From contig CP126194.1 in the NCBI GenBank assembly GCA_030272155.1, forward strand, positions 7,423,001 to 7,487,000: a stretch of DNA of 64,000 nucleotides, given 5' to 3'. The notes beneath the pieces are model-generated. The model saw only the letters and a program-made list of their open reading frames with translations. It was not told the origin of the DNA and ran no database searches. Within the stretch, counting starts at the first letter, position 1. Each line of letters begins with the position of its first letter. Of the stretch, positions 45,601 to 57,792 are shown piece after piece. The position numbers and the translations under genes are program-made. The DNA comes from Tetradesmus obliquus (Eukaryota > Chlorophyta > Chlorophyceae > Sphaeropleales > Scenedesmaceae).

Positions 45601-48600
45601 TGCTGCGTGCATGGTAACAGTGCTCCTCTCCTGCCAGCATCACTCACGGCATTGCACTGCTTCTCAGTGTCGCAGAGCTTGAGCGCGTTCTTGGGCTGGT
45701 CCGTAAACTGAAAATGGAACTCAACCACAAAGCTGACAATCGTCACACTGAGTGCCGCATTCACTTTGACAGCACCTTGCACTGGGTAGACCCTGCGGAC
45801 GCAGCACAGCAGCGGCTGCTATTCGGCAGATGCACAGCGTGCGCAGCGCTCAACAGCAACATATACGTGCATTGATCATGGCCTGCTTCAGCCAAAACTC
45901 CCCAGCTAGCGTCTGCCAGCTCTTGCTGCTACCACATGCTGTTCCACTGTGCCAGTTTTATCAGCAGCACATTGTGAAGAGCAAGCGCATGTCAGCACCG
46001 GCTCAGAACATATGCTGCCATCATGCATTGCAATGCCGATGTGTGATGATGATGTGTGATGATGCAATTGCCGATGTGTGATGCAGGTGATGTGGCGTCA
46101 TGATGCCAAGCAAACAACAATGCATGAGCGTATGCGCGTCGGTACAGTGCCAACCACTGATGCGCTGTTGCTGCAGCAGGACTCACGCAACTTCTGCCTT
46201 GAGGCACACACTGATGCCTAGGAACTTAAGTGCAGCTGCAATTTCCTTGGTGCCGATGCACCAGCTGATGCTGATGCCTGCCTTTGACTCAATGATCGCC
46301 TTTGCGCGCTCGTTGTTGTTGGCGTTACTAGAGTCAAGGATGTCGCAGGGTGAGTTTGGGCGCCCCAGGCAAACTTTGACCTGCAGGTGTGCGCACCATC
46401 AATATCAATGGCAATGGCATGGCATGGCACGGCCGCAGATCTTGAACAAGGATCATCATCAGTAGCATCAGGCTTGAGCAAGCAGCGGGTCAGCAAATAG
46501 CGGGTTCCGCAGAACCCTGTGATGAGCGTCAGCAGGGAGAACTGCCATCCTCAACCACTGTTCGGCACAAAGCACATCAAGCATTGTTTGGAAAGTGACA
46601 AGGCCCTTGACGGGGTGCAGCTGCAGCTTACTGACTGATCGGGTGAGAGCCCGCTGATGCAAATGCACGTTGATGTTCTGGTGATGCAAATGCACATTGA
46701 TGTTCTGGTGATGCAAATGCACGCTGATGTTCTGGTGACGCAGCGGTTCTGCTGGTGTCTCCATCACAGATGATCGACAACAACACCATGCAGCTAGCGC
46801 TAAAATAAGCGTGGAAGGCCGTAGGTTTCTACGGCACCCTCTGTCCGCGCATACCTGCTCATACCCATTCAGGTTTGCATACTCCAGCCATGGCAGGCAC
46901 ACGCCGCCTGACACAGACACGATAGTGGGCACAGGCCCCATCTGCACTGGCAGGCTGCAGCCGCCGTCCAGGCAGAAGGATCCTCCCTTCACACCGCCAG
47001 ACACCCACTTGCCCAGCCCTGCATCCTTGTCTGTAAAGAGGCTCTTGATGAAGTTTGTGCAGCCCCACTCGGGTGGCTTGCCGCCCTCGTCATCCTGGTG
47101 CAGCTTGCGCAGCGCCACACCAACAGCGCCACCATCGCTGCTGCTACTGCTGGCAGCTGCCCAGGATTGCTTCGGTGCCCAAGGATGATATGCATGCACA
47201 GGCATTGTTCCCGGCTGCCGCACAGCCCATTGATCCTCCCTCCAGCCCTGGGATGTGCGCTTGCTGCGCGCTGTGGAGGCAGCTGGAGCGGATGGGCGGC
47301 TGCTTTGCCTGCCCTGCTGCTGCTGCTGCTGCCAGTGCTTGATCTGCTGCTGAACCTCAGGGTCCTGCAGCACTTCCTCTTTAAAGTTCTCCTGCATATG
47401 CTGCTGCAGGCGGCGCCCCAGCGCCTGCATTGCACTCTCGCCAGGGGCAGCTTGTAGCTGAGCAGCAAATTGCTTCTCAAACTCCTGTTCGATCCTCGCC
47501 TCGCAGTGCATGATGGGCGTGTTTGTGTTGCAGACGCAGTCGATGAGGGCCTTAGGCATGGTGCCCTGCTTGAACTGCGCACACTTGGCAGCACGGTCTG
47601 CAGCAGCAGCAGCAGCAGTAGAAGCAGCAGCAGCATGATCGTAGTTTTGCATCTGCCTTTTGAGCCTCAGCTATCCGCTGCCTCACAGCGCTATGGCTGC
47701 TGACATTGTTGCTCGACACTCCTGGCGGCATGCTGCTTGTCACAGCAGGGCTACAGGCACAGATACACTGCAGCAGGCCACAGCTGTCTGCGGACAGCAT
47801 CTCTACTCCATCAAGCGCTGGCAGCACCCCTTGCCGTGCTTTGGCTGCCATCTGCCCCCTTCCACCCCGTACCTGCAGAGTAGTCTGTCGCAAACTGCCT
47901 GAAGGCAGCGTCGCTGCGGCCCGCAGCCTGCAGCGCCTGCAGTCCTGCGGAGCTGGCCCAAAACGCTGACAGCGCGGCATTGAGTCTGTCCCTGTTTGCT
48001 TGGCTTGGCGCGCTGCGGTAGGCCTGTAAGGCGCTGCGGATTGCTGCGTTGCCAGCAGTGAAGCGCTGCGCAACTGCGACGAGCTCTGGGTCCACCTGGG
48101 GGCGGCTGCCGGAGCCTGCTGCGCCAGGCACTGTGCTGCACGGCGCGACAAGGATGGTTTGGCCTGGGCGAATGAGGCCGGTGCCCTGTGGAGATACAGC
48201 AGTCGGTACCACAAACACACAATGACCGAGCTGCCGACGCGGCAAACACTGACAACAGCTGCATGTTGAATAGCAGAGGCTGCACCAGCCAATGTGATTT
48301 ATATTGTGTGGAACACAAGCCATATCAAAGTTGCTGCACTGTAGTATGGTGTAGCTGTGTGGGGATGCTTGCTGTGTTTCCTGCCCACCCGCGCACAGGC
48401 TACGCTGTGTGTGGCTCCCCGGCAGGGGCTACATGTCGGTGCAGGCACGCAGGCTGCAGAAATAGCTATCTCGCATATACAGCGCTACAGCTCATACCTC
48501 TTTCTGCAGCCACACGTTCAGTGCCACAAGGGCCTCCACAGTGGTGCTGTACATGCCTGCAATCTTGGACAGGTACTCCCCCTTGCGCACTGTGTGGCTC

Positions 48601-50462
48601 TTGCAGGTCTTGCCCGCTGGAATGCACACCTATGGGCAGCCAGACAGCACACGATTCTTGATCGTTTGTGGGGTAAAACACGAAGCCACGAAGCTCTCAG
48701 CAAGCTGCAGAAGGTGTTTGCAGGAACTGCTGCTGGTGCAGCAGGTTGCGGCTATGCAGACATGCTTGCCTGCTTGCCGCTTCAATACTTGCCGTGTGTG
48801 GCGACACACGCATGGCGAACCTGGCTGCAAGTGCAACAACCACACACTGCCAGGATCCAGTGCCAGGATCAGCTGTGCAGCAAACGTGGCCTGCAGCTGC
48901 TCATGAGCAGATGCACTGAAATGCATTGAGCCTTCTTTGGCAACCAGAAGAGCAGCACCCTCATGCACTGAAGAGCCTGCGCATGCTGAGTCATCGTGCT
49001 GAGCACCTCAGGCTGCAGTTGAGTCCCTGAAGTCAAGTGACAAGTTACTAGTCCCACGCATCAGAAGCAGGCAAGCCTGCTTGAGCTCACACTCTTCTAT
49101 GGATAAGTTAGAGAAAGACGAGGACAGGCCTGGGGTAACCCACCTGTGTGCCTGCAGGCACAGCCGCGCCTTCCTGCAGCTGCGGGTTCATGCCCAGCAG
49201 CTGCACCCCCTCCACCTGCAGCATACCCGCCAAGCTGCTGGGGTTGCTTGCAGGAACAGCAGTAGTGATGATCAACCCCTGGCAGGTGGCGTTGATTGGG
49301 AGGGGGGGTGGGGGTGGGCCGATCTCTGAGGGTGGGGTTGGCAGGGGTGGCGATGGCGGGCGGGGGCTGGCAGGAGGAGCGGGGCTGGGTGATGGAGGGG
49401 AGCTTCCTGAGCCAGCCACACACACCAGCTGCCCTATCTGGAGGTTGGTGCATTGCTCGTTGATTGACGGGTTGAGGAGGGTGAACTGCTGCAGAGGTAT
49501 GCCGGCTACTGAAGCGATGGACTGGCACGTGTCGCCGCTGACGACTGTGTACTGCTTGCTGCATGCTGTGTTTGCAGGGATGCACAAGCGCTGATCCACT
49601 TGAAGGTTGGTGCAAGCCGCATTGACAGAGGGGTTGGCTGCAATCAGCTGCGAGGCAGAGATGCCCGCTGCTGCAGCGATGCTGGAGCATGTGTCACCCG
49701 CCTTGACAGTGTAGCTGCTGCCTGCCTGGCAGTCATTGCCGCTGCCTTGCTCAAGGCACAGCTGCTGGCCTATTTGGAGGTTGGTGCAAGCCTGATTGAT
49801 GGTAGGATTCAGCTGGGTGAGCTGCTGCAGAGATATGCCTGTTGCTGTCGCGATGGACTGGCATGTGTCGCCGCTGACAACGGTGTACTGCCTGCGGCAT
49901 GCTGGGTTGGGGTTGCTTGGAGGGATGCACAAGCGCTGACCCACTTGGAGGTTGGTGCAGGCAGCATTGACAGAGGGGTTGGCTGTAATCAGCTGAGACG
50001 CAGAGATGCCCTGTGCAGCAGCGATGCTGGAGCAGGTGTCACCCGCCTGGACAGTGTAGCTGCTGCCCCCCACGCAGTCTTGGCCGCTGCCTTGCTCAAG
50101 GCACAGCTGCTGGCCTATTTGGAGGTTGGTGCAGCCCTGGTTGATGGTAGGATTCAGCAGCATGAGCTGCTGCAGAGATATTTTGTTGGCATCAGCAATC
50201 TTCTGGCACCAATCTCCTGGCTGCACTGTGTAGGATGTCACACAGCCCTGCAGCACACGCGCAGACGAGACAGCACGAGTTCAAAGATTAAATCGTAGCC
50301 CCCTTGATGGTGTACACGCGGCAAGCACCAAACCCAACACGCGTTGGTATAGCGGCTGTTCGCTTCTGCTTGCATCTCACCACGCACCTGAGCGTGGACC
50401 GCCAACGCTGTTGTGAGCAGCAACAAGCATTGAAACAAGCACTTAGAAGAGTAAGACGACAT
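42643..50462 (-). CDS. Secreted LysM-GH18 chitinase, multidomain
   Basis: Eleven exons (50462-50388, 50247-49144, 48629-48498, 48185-47873, 47597-46855, 46380-46187, 45792-45648, 45219-45053, 44488-44075, 43670-43433, 43152-42643) join in phase to 1344 residues. A signal peptide (MSSYSSKCLFQCLLLLTTALAVHA) is followed by five LysM modules (SYTVQPGDWC, SYTVQAGDTC, QYTVVSGDTC ...). Next come a Pro/Ser extensin-like linker and a further LysM-like segment (SHTVRKGEYLSKIAGMYS). A Cys-containing middle of about 450 residues matches nothing I know. The GH18 domain starts at KVVLYTTDW (about 958), with LISIGGWSFS, the catalytic DGIDIDWE (Asp1090, 1093, 1095, Glu1097), MTYDYHG and GVMVWDSDTDD. It should bind and hydrolyse chitin or related GlcNAc glycans outside the cell. 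The join at 45053/44488 decides whether this is one gene: the donor overlaps a stop codon (TGA at 45051-45049), so two genes remain possible. Confidence 0.85.
46656..46736. repeat. 27-bp minisatellite, three units
   Basis: Units begin GATGCAAATGCAC and differ by one or two bases. They lie in the intron between exons 47597-46855 and 46380-46187 of the chitinase gene. Confidence 0.95.
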
Positions 50463-51470
50463 TTTAGTGGTTGACTGCACCGTCGAGCTGCTGCCAGTGC
50501 CGATCTGCGCCCCACAGCACTGAGGCAGTCCCATCAAACCAGTCCCATCAGACATCCTCAATGCCACACATGAATATCTTCACGGAGTTCATGACGGAGA
50601 TAATATGACCTGGCTTTACACGGACAAATAAGAAAGAAGGCGGAGCCTGTGACCTTCCGCCAAGGTTACTTTTCGCGTGACACCTGCTCGTCTCCCTCAA
50701 ATACCTCTGGTCCCTTCAAAAGTGGCCGGGAGGGTGCAGTGGTCAACAATACAGCAGACTCCAAAAATACAGCAGAGCGGTTGTTGACACCGCACGAGCG
50801 CATCAGGCGCAGTACTGCAAGCTACGTGCTACATGTAGCATGCAAGTGCGGCATCCACAAAGCCGCACTGCCTTAGGGCCTGCAACTCGCTCCAGGCACT
50901 TGCCAGGCGAACTGTCAGGGATTGTACAAACTGCTAAGTTGTAAAACTGCCATTTTCGACTCAAGGTGACCTGGTCACCGGTGCGCTGCAAAAGGCAGCC
51001 TGGAGTTCATTGCATTGCCGCTGGGTGCTTGTACCTAGCAACACTCTAATCCACACTCACGTAAAAGAAGTTGTGTATTTCTACTCCCTGGCCCCCCTGC
51101 CTACGCACGGCTAGCCCGCAGGGTAACAGGCTTGTTAGGTGAGACAACTTGAAGTTGGTAACACGTCAGTAGATGACGCCATTGTTGCCATCGGTATCCA
51201 GTGCAACATGACCACGTACTACTTGCTTTTTTATACACCAGCATTTCAGTGAAACCATGATGCTTTGGCTGCTCAGCTAGCGCTGTCGTAAGTTCCTGCT
51301 AGTTCAGACTTGTGACTGTGCTACAGCCTGCACAGCAGCAACAGCCAGGACGTTGAAATTCGTCGAGCGCTCCCAGCCGTCAGCAGTTCACGAGACCAAG
51401 GCCCTTAAACGACTTGAGTTTACTGCTGCGGTGCGTGTTTCGCTCACGTCAAGATCACGAATTGGCGTCT
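50463..51470. other. Intergenic region between divergent genes
   Basis: Separates the LysM-chitinase (minus) and the second Tbc2-like gene (plus), so it holds both promoters. No coding frame or clear motif was recognised. Confidence 0.5.
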
Positions 51471-52175
51471 ATGTCGCACCTGGCGCGTTTGCTGGGCAGG
51501 CTGCAGCTGGCGAACAAAGGTGACAATCAAACAAATGGTTCTAAATCGTGGAGCTATATGTAACACTCACGGTGGACTGAACGTTGCAGCACGTTGTTTG
51601 CCGCTTACTGCTGCTGCTGCTGCTGCTCTCACTACTGCTGCTGCATCAGCCCATGCAGGTGACCTGCAGCCATTGGTGTCGCTACGGCAGCCACAAATCT
51701 TGCAACAACTGTTGCAGCATGGCTCGTTTGCAGCTGCGTGCTGCAGCATGCAGCAATCAAGCAGGTGGGTACTGCAGTAGGCTGCGTGTGCTTGCAGCAT
51801 GCTGCCGAGCTTGAAACCCCCGCTGCAGCCATCGCTTGCCAGGCTCACCAGATGCCGCTCCAGATTTATTTTGATTATATAAAGTAAGCAGATTGCTCGT
51901 TCCTGCTTTCACCAGCAGTGCACCCAGCACAGGGCATACAACATAGCAGCGTACATCGTCACTGGAGCTGCTTGCTGCCGCGATATGTGCAGGTATTCGT
52001 CTGCCGGCGCAGCTTCGGCTGATGCAAGTGAGACAACCGCAGCTTCAGATAGCAGTAGCAGCAGCAGCGGCAGCAGTGAACAAAACCCTGCATCTCCCGG
52101 CCATCAAGCCTGGCCGGAGCCCTTGAGCTCTTTTGCTGCTAGGCCGGCTGCAGCTGCAGCTGCAGCAACAGCTCC

Positions 52176-52219
<44 letters not shown>

Positions 52220-53803
52220 CAAACTTGCCGAAGCTGGCGCTGCAGCAGCGGCGGCGGCGTGTGTTCACTGAGCGCAGCGAGCTTGAGAAGAGCATCCTGG
52301 CCTGCCCCAGCCTCAAGGCACTGGCTGGCGTGGTGAGTGGCTGATGGTGCTGATGCTAGTGGTGAAGAGTGTAGCTGCGCCAGTATGAACATCTTTCAGG
52401 CAGCAGCAGCAGCAGCAGCGACAGCATATTTGCCCCAGCCTTGAGGCGCTGACTGGCAAGGTGAGTGGGGTTGTGCAGGAGGTGCTGCTGGCGGGGAGTG
52501 TGGCAGTGCTGACATTTTTCTGCATATCTGCAGGCAGCAGCAGCAGCAGGAAGGGCATGTTATCAAGCTGCACTGCTGTGCATGTTGCTGCTGGGCTGGG
52601 GCAAGCAGCTGCTTGCGTGCTGATGTGCAGCTCACATGCTTGCAAAGTTGCTTCCTGTAGAAGGGCTGCAAGGGGGCTGTGCTGTGCAAGGGCAATTTGA
52701 AGTACTTGTACGGCATGCAGCAATGCAGGTCACGTGTTGTAGCTGGCAGACCTGCTGCTGCTGCTGCTGCTGCTGCAGGTCTCCTTGCAGCCGCTGCCAG
52801 CTGCTGCTGCAGTGCTGGCCATGCACAGGCTGCGGCGGCTACACCACGACGCTGCACAGCAGGCACGGAAGCAGCAGCAGCAGCAGCAGCCGGAAGAGCA
52901 GCAGCAGCTGGCTGCGCAGGTGCTGCAGCAGCTGACGGAGCGGCTGTCAGAGGTGCGGCGATGCGTTGTGTCAACACGTTGTTCCAAGCAGCTGCCCATG
53001 CTCCTCCAGCGTGCCGTTCGTTGCATAACAGGCAGGGCTAACGCTGATGTATCAAGCGTCACGTAGTTCGCCCCTGCGCCTGCTTGTGCCTCACCTAGCG
53101 CTTTGCATCTTCATCAAACACCATGTCATCACACAGAATGCGCATGTGCAGCGCCTCCACAGCATAGGCTGCAAGGCAAGTATAGCAATAGTCCCTACAC
53201 ATCACCTGCTTGCCTCACCGATCTGCATAACCTACTGCAGGTGCACGGCCAGCTGCCGCCCCGGGCCATAATGCCTTACAACCATACTTTGACCACACCA
53301 AACCACCAACTACAGCACCATCAGCATTAGTACACGCGGGCTTTGCCATGTTATCATTTTATATACGCGCGCAGGTGCACGGCCAGCTGCCGCCCGTGGC
53401 CGTGGTGCAGCTGCTGCGCTGCTACAGCCAGCTGGGCGGCGTCCCCCAGGGCAGCACGGCGCTGCTGGCAAGCCTGCTGCAGCAGCTGCAGGGCCATGTG
53501 GGCTCGCTGCAGAACGAGTGAGCGCGGCGGCTGATGGGTGGAGCAAATGATAGAGCTGCTTTGCAGCAGCACCGTGACAAGCCCATGTGCTTGGATGGCT
53601 GTGTACGTGCAGCTGCAACAGCATCGCAGTCCAAACCACACACCACGGGTCAAAGGTCAAGAGGGTGTTTAAATTATCATCAAGCTGTTGCTGCTGCTGC
53701 TGCTGCTGCTGCTGTTTGTTTGCTGTGCAGCCACCTGCCTGTGCTGGCATCAGCGCTGGCTGCCCTCAACGCCTCAAACCTGGACTCACTGCAGCAGCCA
53801 CCA

Positions 53804-53839
<36 letters not shown>

Positions 53840-53863
53840 GAAGACACAACAACAATAAACCCT

Positions 53864-53899
<36 letters not shown>

Positions 53900-56800
53900 G
53901 CGTCCAGCACATCTTTGAATACAGCCGCATCCACTGCAGCTGCTGAGTCAGCGAGGGCGCTGCTGCTGGAGCTGTGTGAGGCAGTGCAGTGCATCAGCCC
54001 CACTGCGACGAGCTTTGGGGCAAGCCAGGTGGCCCACTTTGTGTCTGCCATGGCGAGGCTGGGGCATTATGACTGGCAGGCGATGCGCCACGTGTGCGTG
54101 CTGGCGGCAGCACACGCGCAGGTGCGCTGGGGGTGGTGGTGCAGTGTCAGCCAGTCAGGCTTGTTCAAGCCTTAGCAGGCAGCCCTTTGCAGCTTAGACA
54201 TGGCCAGCACCCTCAGCAGCACCCTCAGCAGCACATGTAATGGCGCAGCGATTGAGGTCCAAGTTCGTGCATCTGCTGCTCTCTTCAGACATGCATTTGT
54301 GTATGTGTGGCATGCTCTGTCCCTGCTGCTGCGTGTGGCCCACTGTGCCTGCTGCTGCTGCTGCTGCTGCTGCTGCCCCTCCAGGCCATGACTGCCGCGC
54401 AGCTCACAAGCATGCTGGTGGGCTGCGCCAAGCTGCGGCACTACGACCAGCAGCTGTGCACGCTGCTGGCGGCGGCAGCAGCGGACGCCATGCCGGGCGC
54501 CACTGGGGCGCAGGTGGCCCAGATGGCGTGGGCGCTGGCGCATTTGAAGCTGGACAGCCCCGAGGTGTTTGCGGCAGCAGCGCAGCAGGTGCGGCGGCGA
54601 ATGTTCATTTTTATTGTTTTATTGTGCGACATGCACTTCAGTGTGGGGCAGTCCTGAGGTGTTTGCAGCAGCACAGCAGGTGCGGCGGCTTGATGTGGCT
54701 GTGCTGCAGCTGGCGTAGGTTGGGTTGTTTCCTGGGCGCTGGCACGCCTTAAGCTGGACAGCCCTGAGGTGATGACGCACCAGCATGACTACCCTTGTCA
54801 GCACATGCTCTGCGTTGTAATCCCGCTGGTTGGGAAGGTGTCTCAACCTGCTACGCAACGCTTATCGTTCTTTTCAGCTGCTGGGTACAGAGGCCGGGGT
54901 TGTTGGCCTAAACCACTGCACCAAACCTTATCACATCGCATGCACTTACGTTAATACCATATTCTTTCTACTCCCACGCAACCCTGCAGGCCGTGGCGCG
55001 CGTGCACGAGCTGGAGCCGCACGACATTAGCATGATCGCAACGTTTTGTGCGGCTGCATCTCACTCAACAGAGCACTGGTTTAGTCCCGGCAAACAGCAC
55101 AGCTTTTCACCTCCCCAACCCTATCCAATCATGGAGATGGTTGGCCCCAAGCAGCAATCATGCAACATGCCATGTTGTGCGCTCACCTGTCACTGCACTG
55201 CTCTGCCAATGCACACAATGCACGCACTCAACCCTTGCAGGCTGTGGCGCGCGCACACGAGCTTGAGCCGCGCCACGTGTCCATGATCGGCTGGGCCTTC
55301 GCCGTGCGCAAGGCCTACAGCCCAGCTTTATATGATGCCCTGGCAGGCCGCGTGGTGGGCCAGCTGGGCGCTGCTGCACTGGAGCCGCACCACTGCAGCC
55401 TGCTGGCGTGGTCCTTTGCCAAGCAGGGTGTGAGGAATGAGGCGCTGCTGCAGGTGCTGGGGGAGCAGGCGGCTGCTGTGGCTGACCGGCTGGCGCCACA
55501 GGTGTGTGTGCGAACAAGGTTTGGTGGTGGCCAAATGTTGGCAAGTTGTTTCTGTTTCCGTTGATGTGCCACACCCTGTCATGAAGGAGAGTTGTCGGTC
55601 GCTTTGATGGCGGGAGCATTGCTGTAGCGTCTTGGGTTCTTAGTAGTCTGCAGAAGCAGGGTGTGAGGCATGAGGCGCTGCTGCAGGCGCTGGGGGAGCA
55701 GGCTGCAGCTGTGGCTGACCGGCTGGCGCCACAGGTGTGTGTATGTGTGTGTGCGTTGTCTGTGTGCGGAGATGGTGGTGTTGTAGTGCAGCATGCAGCT
55801 GTTGGGGAGGGCTTATTGAGTAGTCAGGTAAAATGCAGCTGGAGTTGATGCGGCATGATACACAGTGTAATAAGCAATGAGGCGCCAGGAGGATACCTGT
55901 CGTACCTCTGTTCGTAGCAGGCTGTAGAACATTCTGCACACTGCTTTGTGTTACTGCATGCTGGCTCTAGCCGCCCTCACTGTGCTCCTTCAGTCAAAAC
56001 GTCCACACAAACAGTTGTCAAAACTGCTGCTTTATTTTTGTCCCTCCCTGCCTCGCTTGGCCACCTGCAGAACATCTCCAACCTGGTGTGGGCGTACGGC
56101 CGGCTGTCGTACCCGCACCCGGAGCTGTTCAGCGCGCTGGCTGCTGCTGCCAAGGCTGCCGCACTTGACGGCTTCAACGACCAGAACCTCACAGACCTGG
56201 CCTGGGGCTGCGCGGCAACAGACTTCAAGGTGGGAGGGGCAGCTGCTTTTTTCGACACTGGTGGTGCATGTTATGCTGTTATGCCAGTAGGGGCTGGTCG
56301 CCTTTGTGAGCAGCGAATGGTGGGCAGCTGCCCCGGGCATGCTGGCTGAGCCACCAGCAAGCAGCGTGGGTGGTGCACTGCTGCAGCCCTCAGCATGTGC
56401 ACTGCTGCAGCCCTCAGCATGTGCACTGCTGCAGCCCTCAGCATGTGCACTGCTGCAGCCCTCAGCATGTGCACTGGTGCCTCCGGTGCTGTAACCCGGG
56501 CACGTGCCAAGAGTGCAGTGCAGTGCAGGATTCGTTTACTTTCGCTTCCTCAATATGCCCGCATGCACTGCCATTTTCGCCTGCTGCCTCCTGCACTGCA
56601 CTCAAACGCAAACCGAAACCTTGCAGGACCCTGAGCTCTTCGAGCTGCTGGCACGTGCCACGCTCTACAGATTGCCTTGGCTTCTTCAACATGTGATCAG
56701 ATGCACTGCTGCCTGCTGCCTCCCGCACTGCACTTCACCACACAGGACCCTGAGCTGTTCGAGCTGCTGGCGTGATGCACTGCTGGCGACCGCAACATGT

Positions 56801-57792
56801 GCTGCCCTGCCTGCTCTGCTGCAAACACAAACCCAACTCTTGCAGGACCCCGAGCTGTTTGAGCTGCTGGCGCGCGCCACCCTCAGCCGCATGCACGAGC
56901 TGTCCCCGCACTCCCTGAGCGACCTCACATGGGCCTTCGCAGCAGCGCGCCAGCCTGGCGCAGAGGCGCTGCTGGCTGCTGCCGCGCCTGCTGCTGCGGC
57001 CTGCATGGAGCGCTTCAGTGGGGGCATGCTGGCCGACCTGCTGTGGAGCTACGCGTCGGTGGGCGTGAGGGATGAGGAGCTGCTGGCGGCGGCCGCTAAG
57101 GTGCGGAGAGTGGCGTGGGTGTAGTCAGATGTATGGCGGTGCGATGTATGGCGGGTGCAGCGTAGTGTTGCTGTTGCACATGCTGCTAGCCACTGTTTGC
57201 GCCGCATGCACGTAGTGCTGTTTGGTCTCAGCAATGAGCGTGGCGGCATGCTGGCCGACCTGCTGTGGAGCTACGCATTGGTGGGCGTAAGGGAGGAGGC
57301 GCTGCTGGCTGCGGCTGCCAAGGTGCGGGTGCGGTGCGGGTGTTGTTGACAGAGGGATTGCATGTTGCATGTCAGCAGCCCCAACAATATGCATGTGAGA
57401 TGTATGGCAGGTCTAGCGCAACGTGGTGGCTGCCACACCTGCTTGTAGCCGGCGATAGCCCCGCATGAAAGCTGTGCACTTTGGTTGTCGCCATGAATGT
57501 GTGTACGTGCTTGGCACCGCTGTGTCCTCTGTTGTCAGCTCTGTCTGTGGTGCCTGCCAGATGCTTGCTGCCTGCAGTGACAGCAACGCACCTCTTCAGT
57601 AAGCTGTTGTAACCTGGGTGCAATTGCTGTGCGCCGCAGGTGCTGCCTCAGCGCAGCCTGAGCCTGGGGTCAGATGTGGAGGCGCAGGCCAAGGTGCTGT
57701 GGGGGCTGCGCAGCCTGGGCTACAGGGACGCGGAGCTGGAGGCAGCACTGGCTGAGATCATCCCCAACGTGCAGGAGCTGCTGGAGGGCTGA
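51471..57792 (+). CDS. Tbc2-like helical-repeat organelle RNA factor (second gene)
   Basis: Eleven exons (51471-51519, 51659-51764, 51993-52332, 52779-52952, 53375-53517, 53731-54121, 54385-54588, 55241-55501, 56071-56229, 56846-57100, 57640-57792) join in phase to 744 residues. The start MSHLARLLGRLQLANK looks like a targeting leader. Ser and Gln runs fill residues 65-130. From about 140 (RRRVFTERSELEKSILACPS) paired helical repeats follow, such as VAQMAWALAHLK, SMIGWAFAVRKAYSP, CSLLAWSFAKQGVR, SNLVWAYGRLSYPHPELF and LADLLWSYASVGVRDEELL. This layout is that of Tbc2/FAST-kinase-like RNA factors of algal organelles. Only repeat architecture is shared with the gene at 37336; they are not recent duplicates. 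Its introns hold at least eight partial copies of exon edges. An exact target cannot be given. Confidence 0.75.
52177..52218 (+). repeat. (CAG)14 microsatellite, polyGln
   Basis: Fourteen units in frame in exon 3 of the second Tbc2-like gene, upstream of the helical repeats. Confidence 0.95.
52431..52468 (+). repeat. Partial exon 3 copy with donor
   Basis: Copies 52303-52340 (TGCCCCAGCC...GGTGAGTGG) with several substitutions, about 128 bp downstream. The GTGAGT donor is intact. Confidence 0.85.
53237..53267 (+). repeat. Partial exon 5 copy with acceptor
   Basis: Matches 53371-53401 (GCAG then GTGCACGGCCAGCTGCCGCC) with two differences, 134 bp upstream of the true exon. Confidence 0.9.
54652..54773 (+). 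repeat. Two partial copies of the end of exon 7
   Basis: 54652-54688 repeats the last codons and donor of exon 7 (GAGGTGTTTGC...CAGCAGGTGCGG). 54733-54773 repeats the slightly earlier segment GCTGGACAGCCCTGAGGTG. Confidence 0.85.
54980..55038 (+). repeat. Partial exon 8 copy with acceptor
   Basis: About 59 bp similar to 55230-55289: CTGCAG then codons for AVARVHELEPHDISMI, against AVARAHELEPRHVSMI in the true exon. Frame is kept, but no donor follows. Confidence 0.9.
55650..55742 (+). repeat. Partial exon 8 copy with donor
   Basis: Repeats 55413-55505 (KQGVRHEALLQALGEQ, then donor GTGTGT) about 237 bp downstream. It would encode nearly the same residues. Confidence 0.9.
56373..56480 (+). 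repeat. 24-bp minisatellite, four and a half units
   Basis: Unit GTGCACTGCTGCAGCCCTCA plus GCAT, four essentially perfect copies in intron 9 of the second Tbc2-like gene. Each unit contains CTGCAG, resembling an acceptor. Confidence 0.95.
56608..56773 (+). repeat. Two partial exon 10 copies with acceptors
   Basis: 56608-56666 and 56738-56773 both carry an AG acceptor followed by GACCCTGAGCTSTTCGAGCT, matching the start of exon 10 at 56846 (DPELFELLA). The units are spaced about 110-120 bp apart. Confidence 0.9.
57241..57328 (+). repeat. Partial exon 10 copy with donor
   Basis: Repeats 57022-57106 (GGMLADLLWSYALVGVREEA, then GTGCGG) about 220 bp downstream, with the frame kept. Confidence 0.9.
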
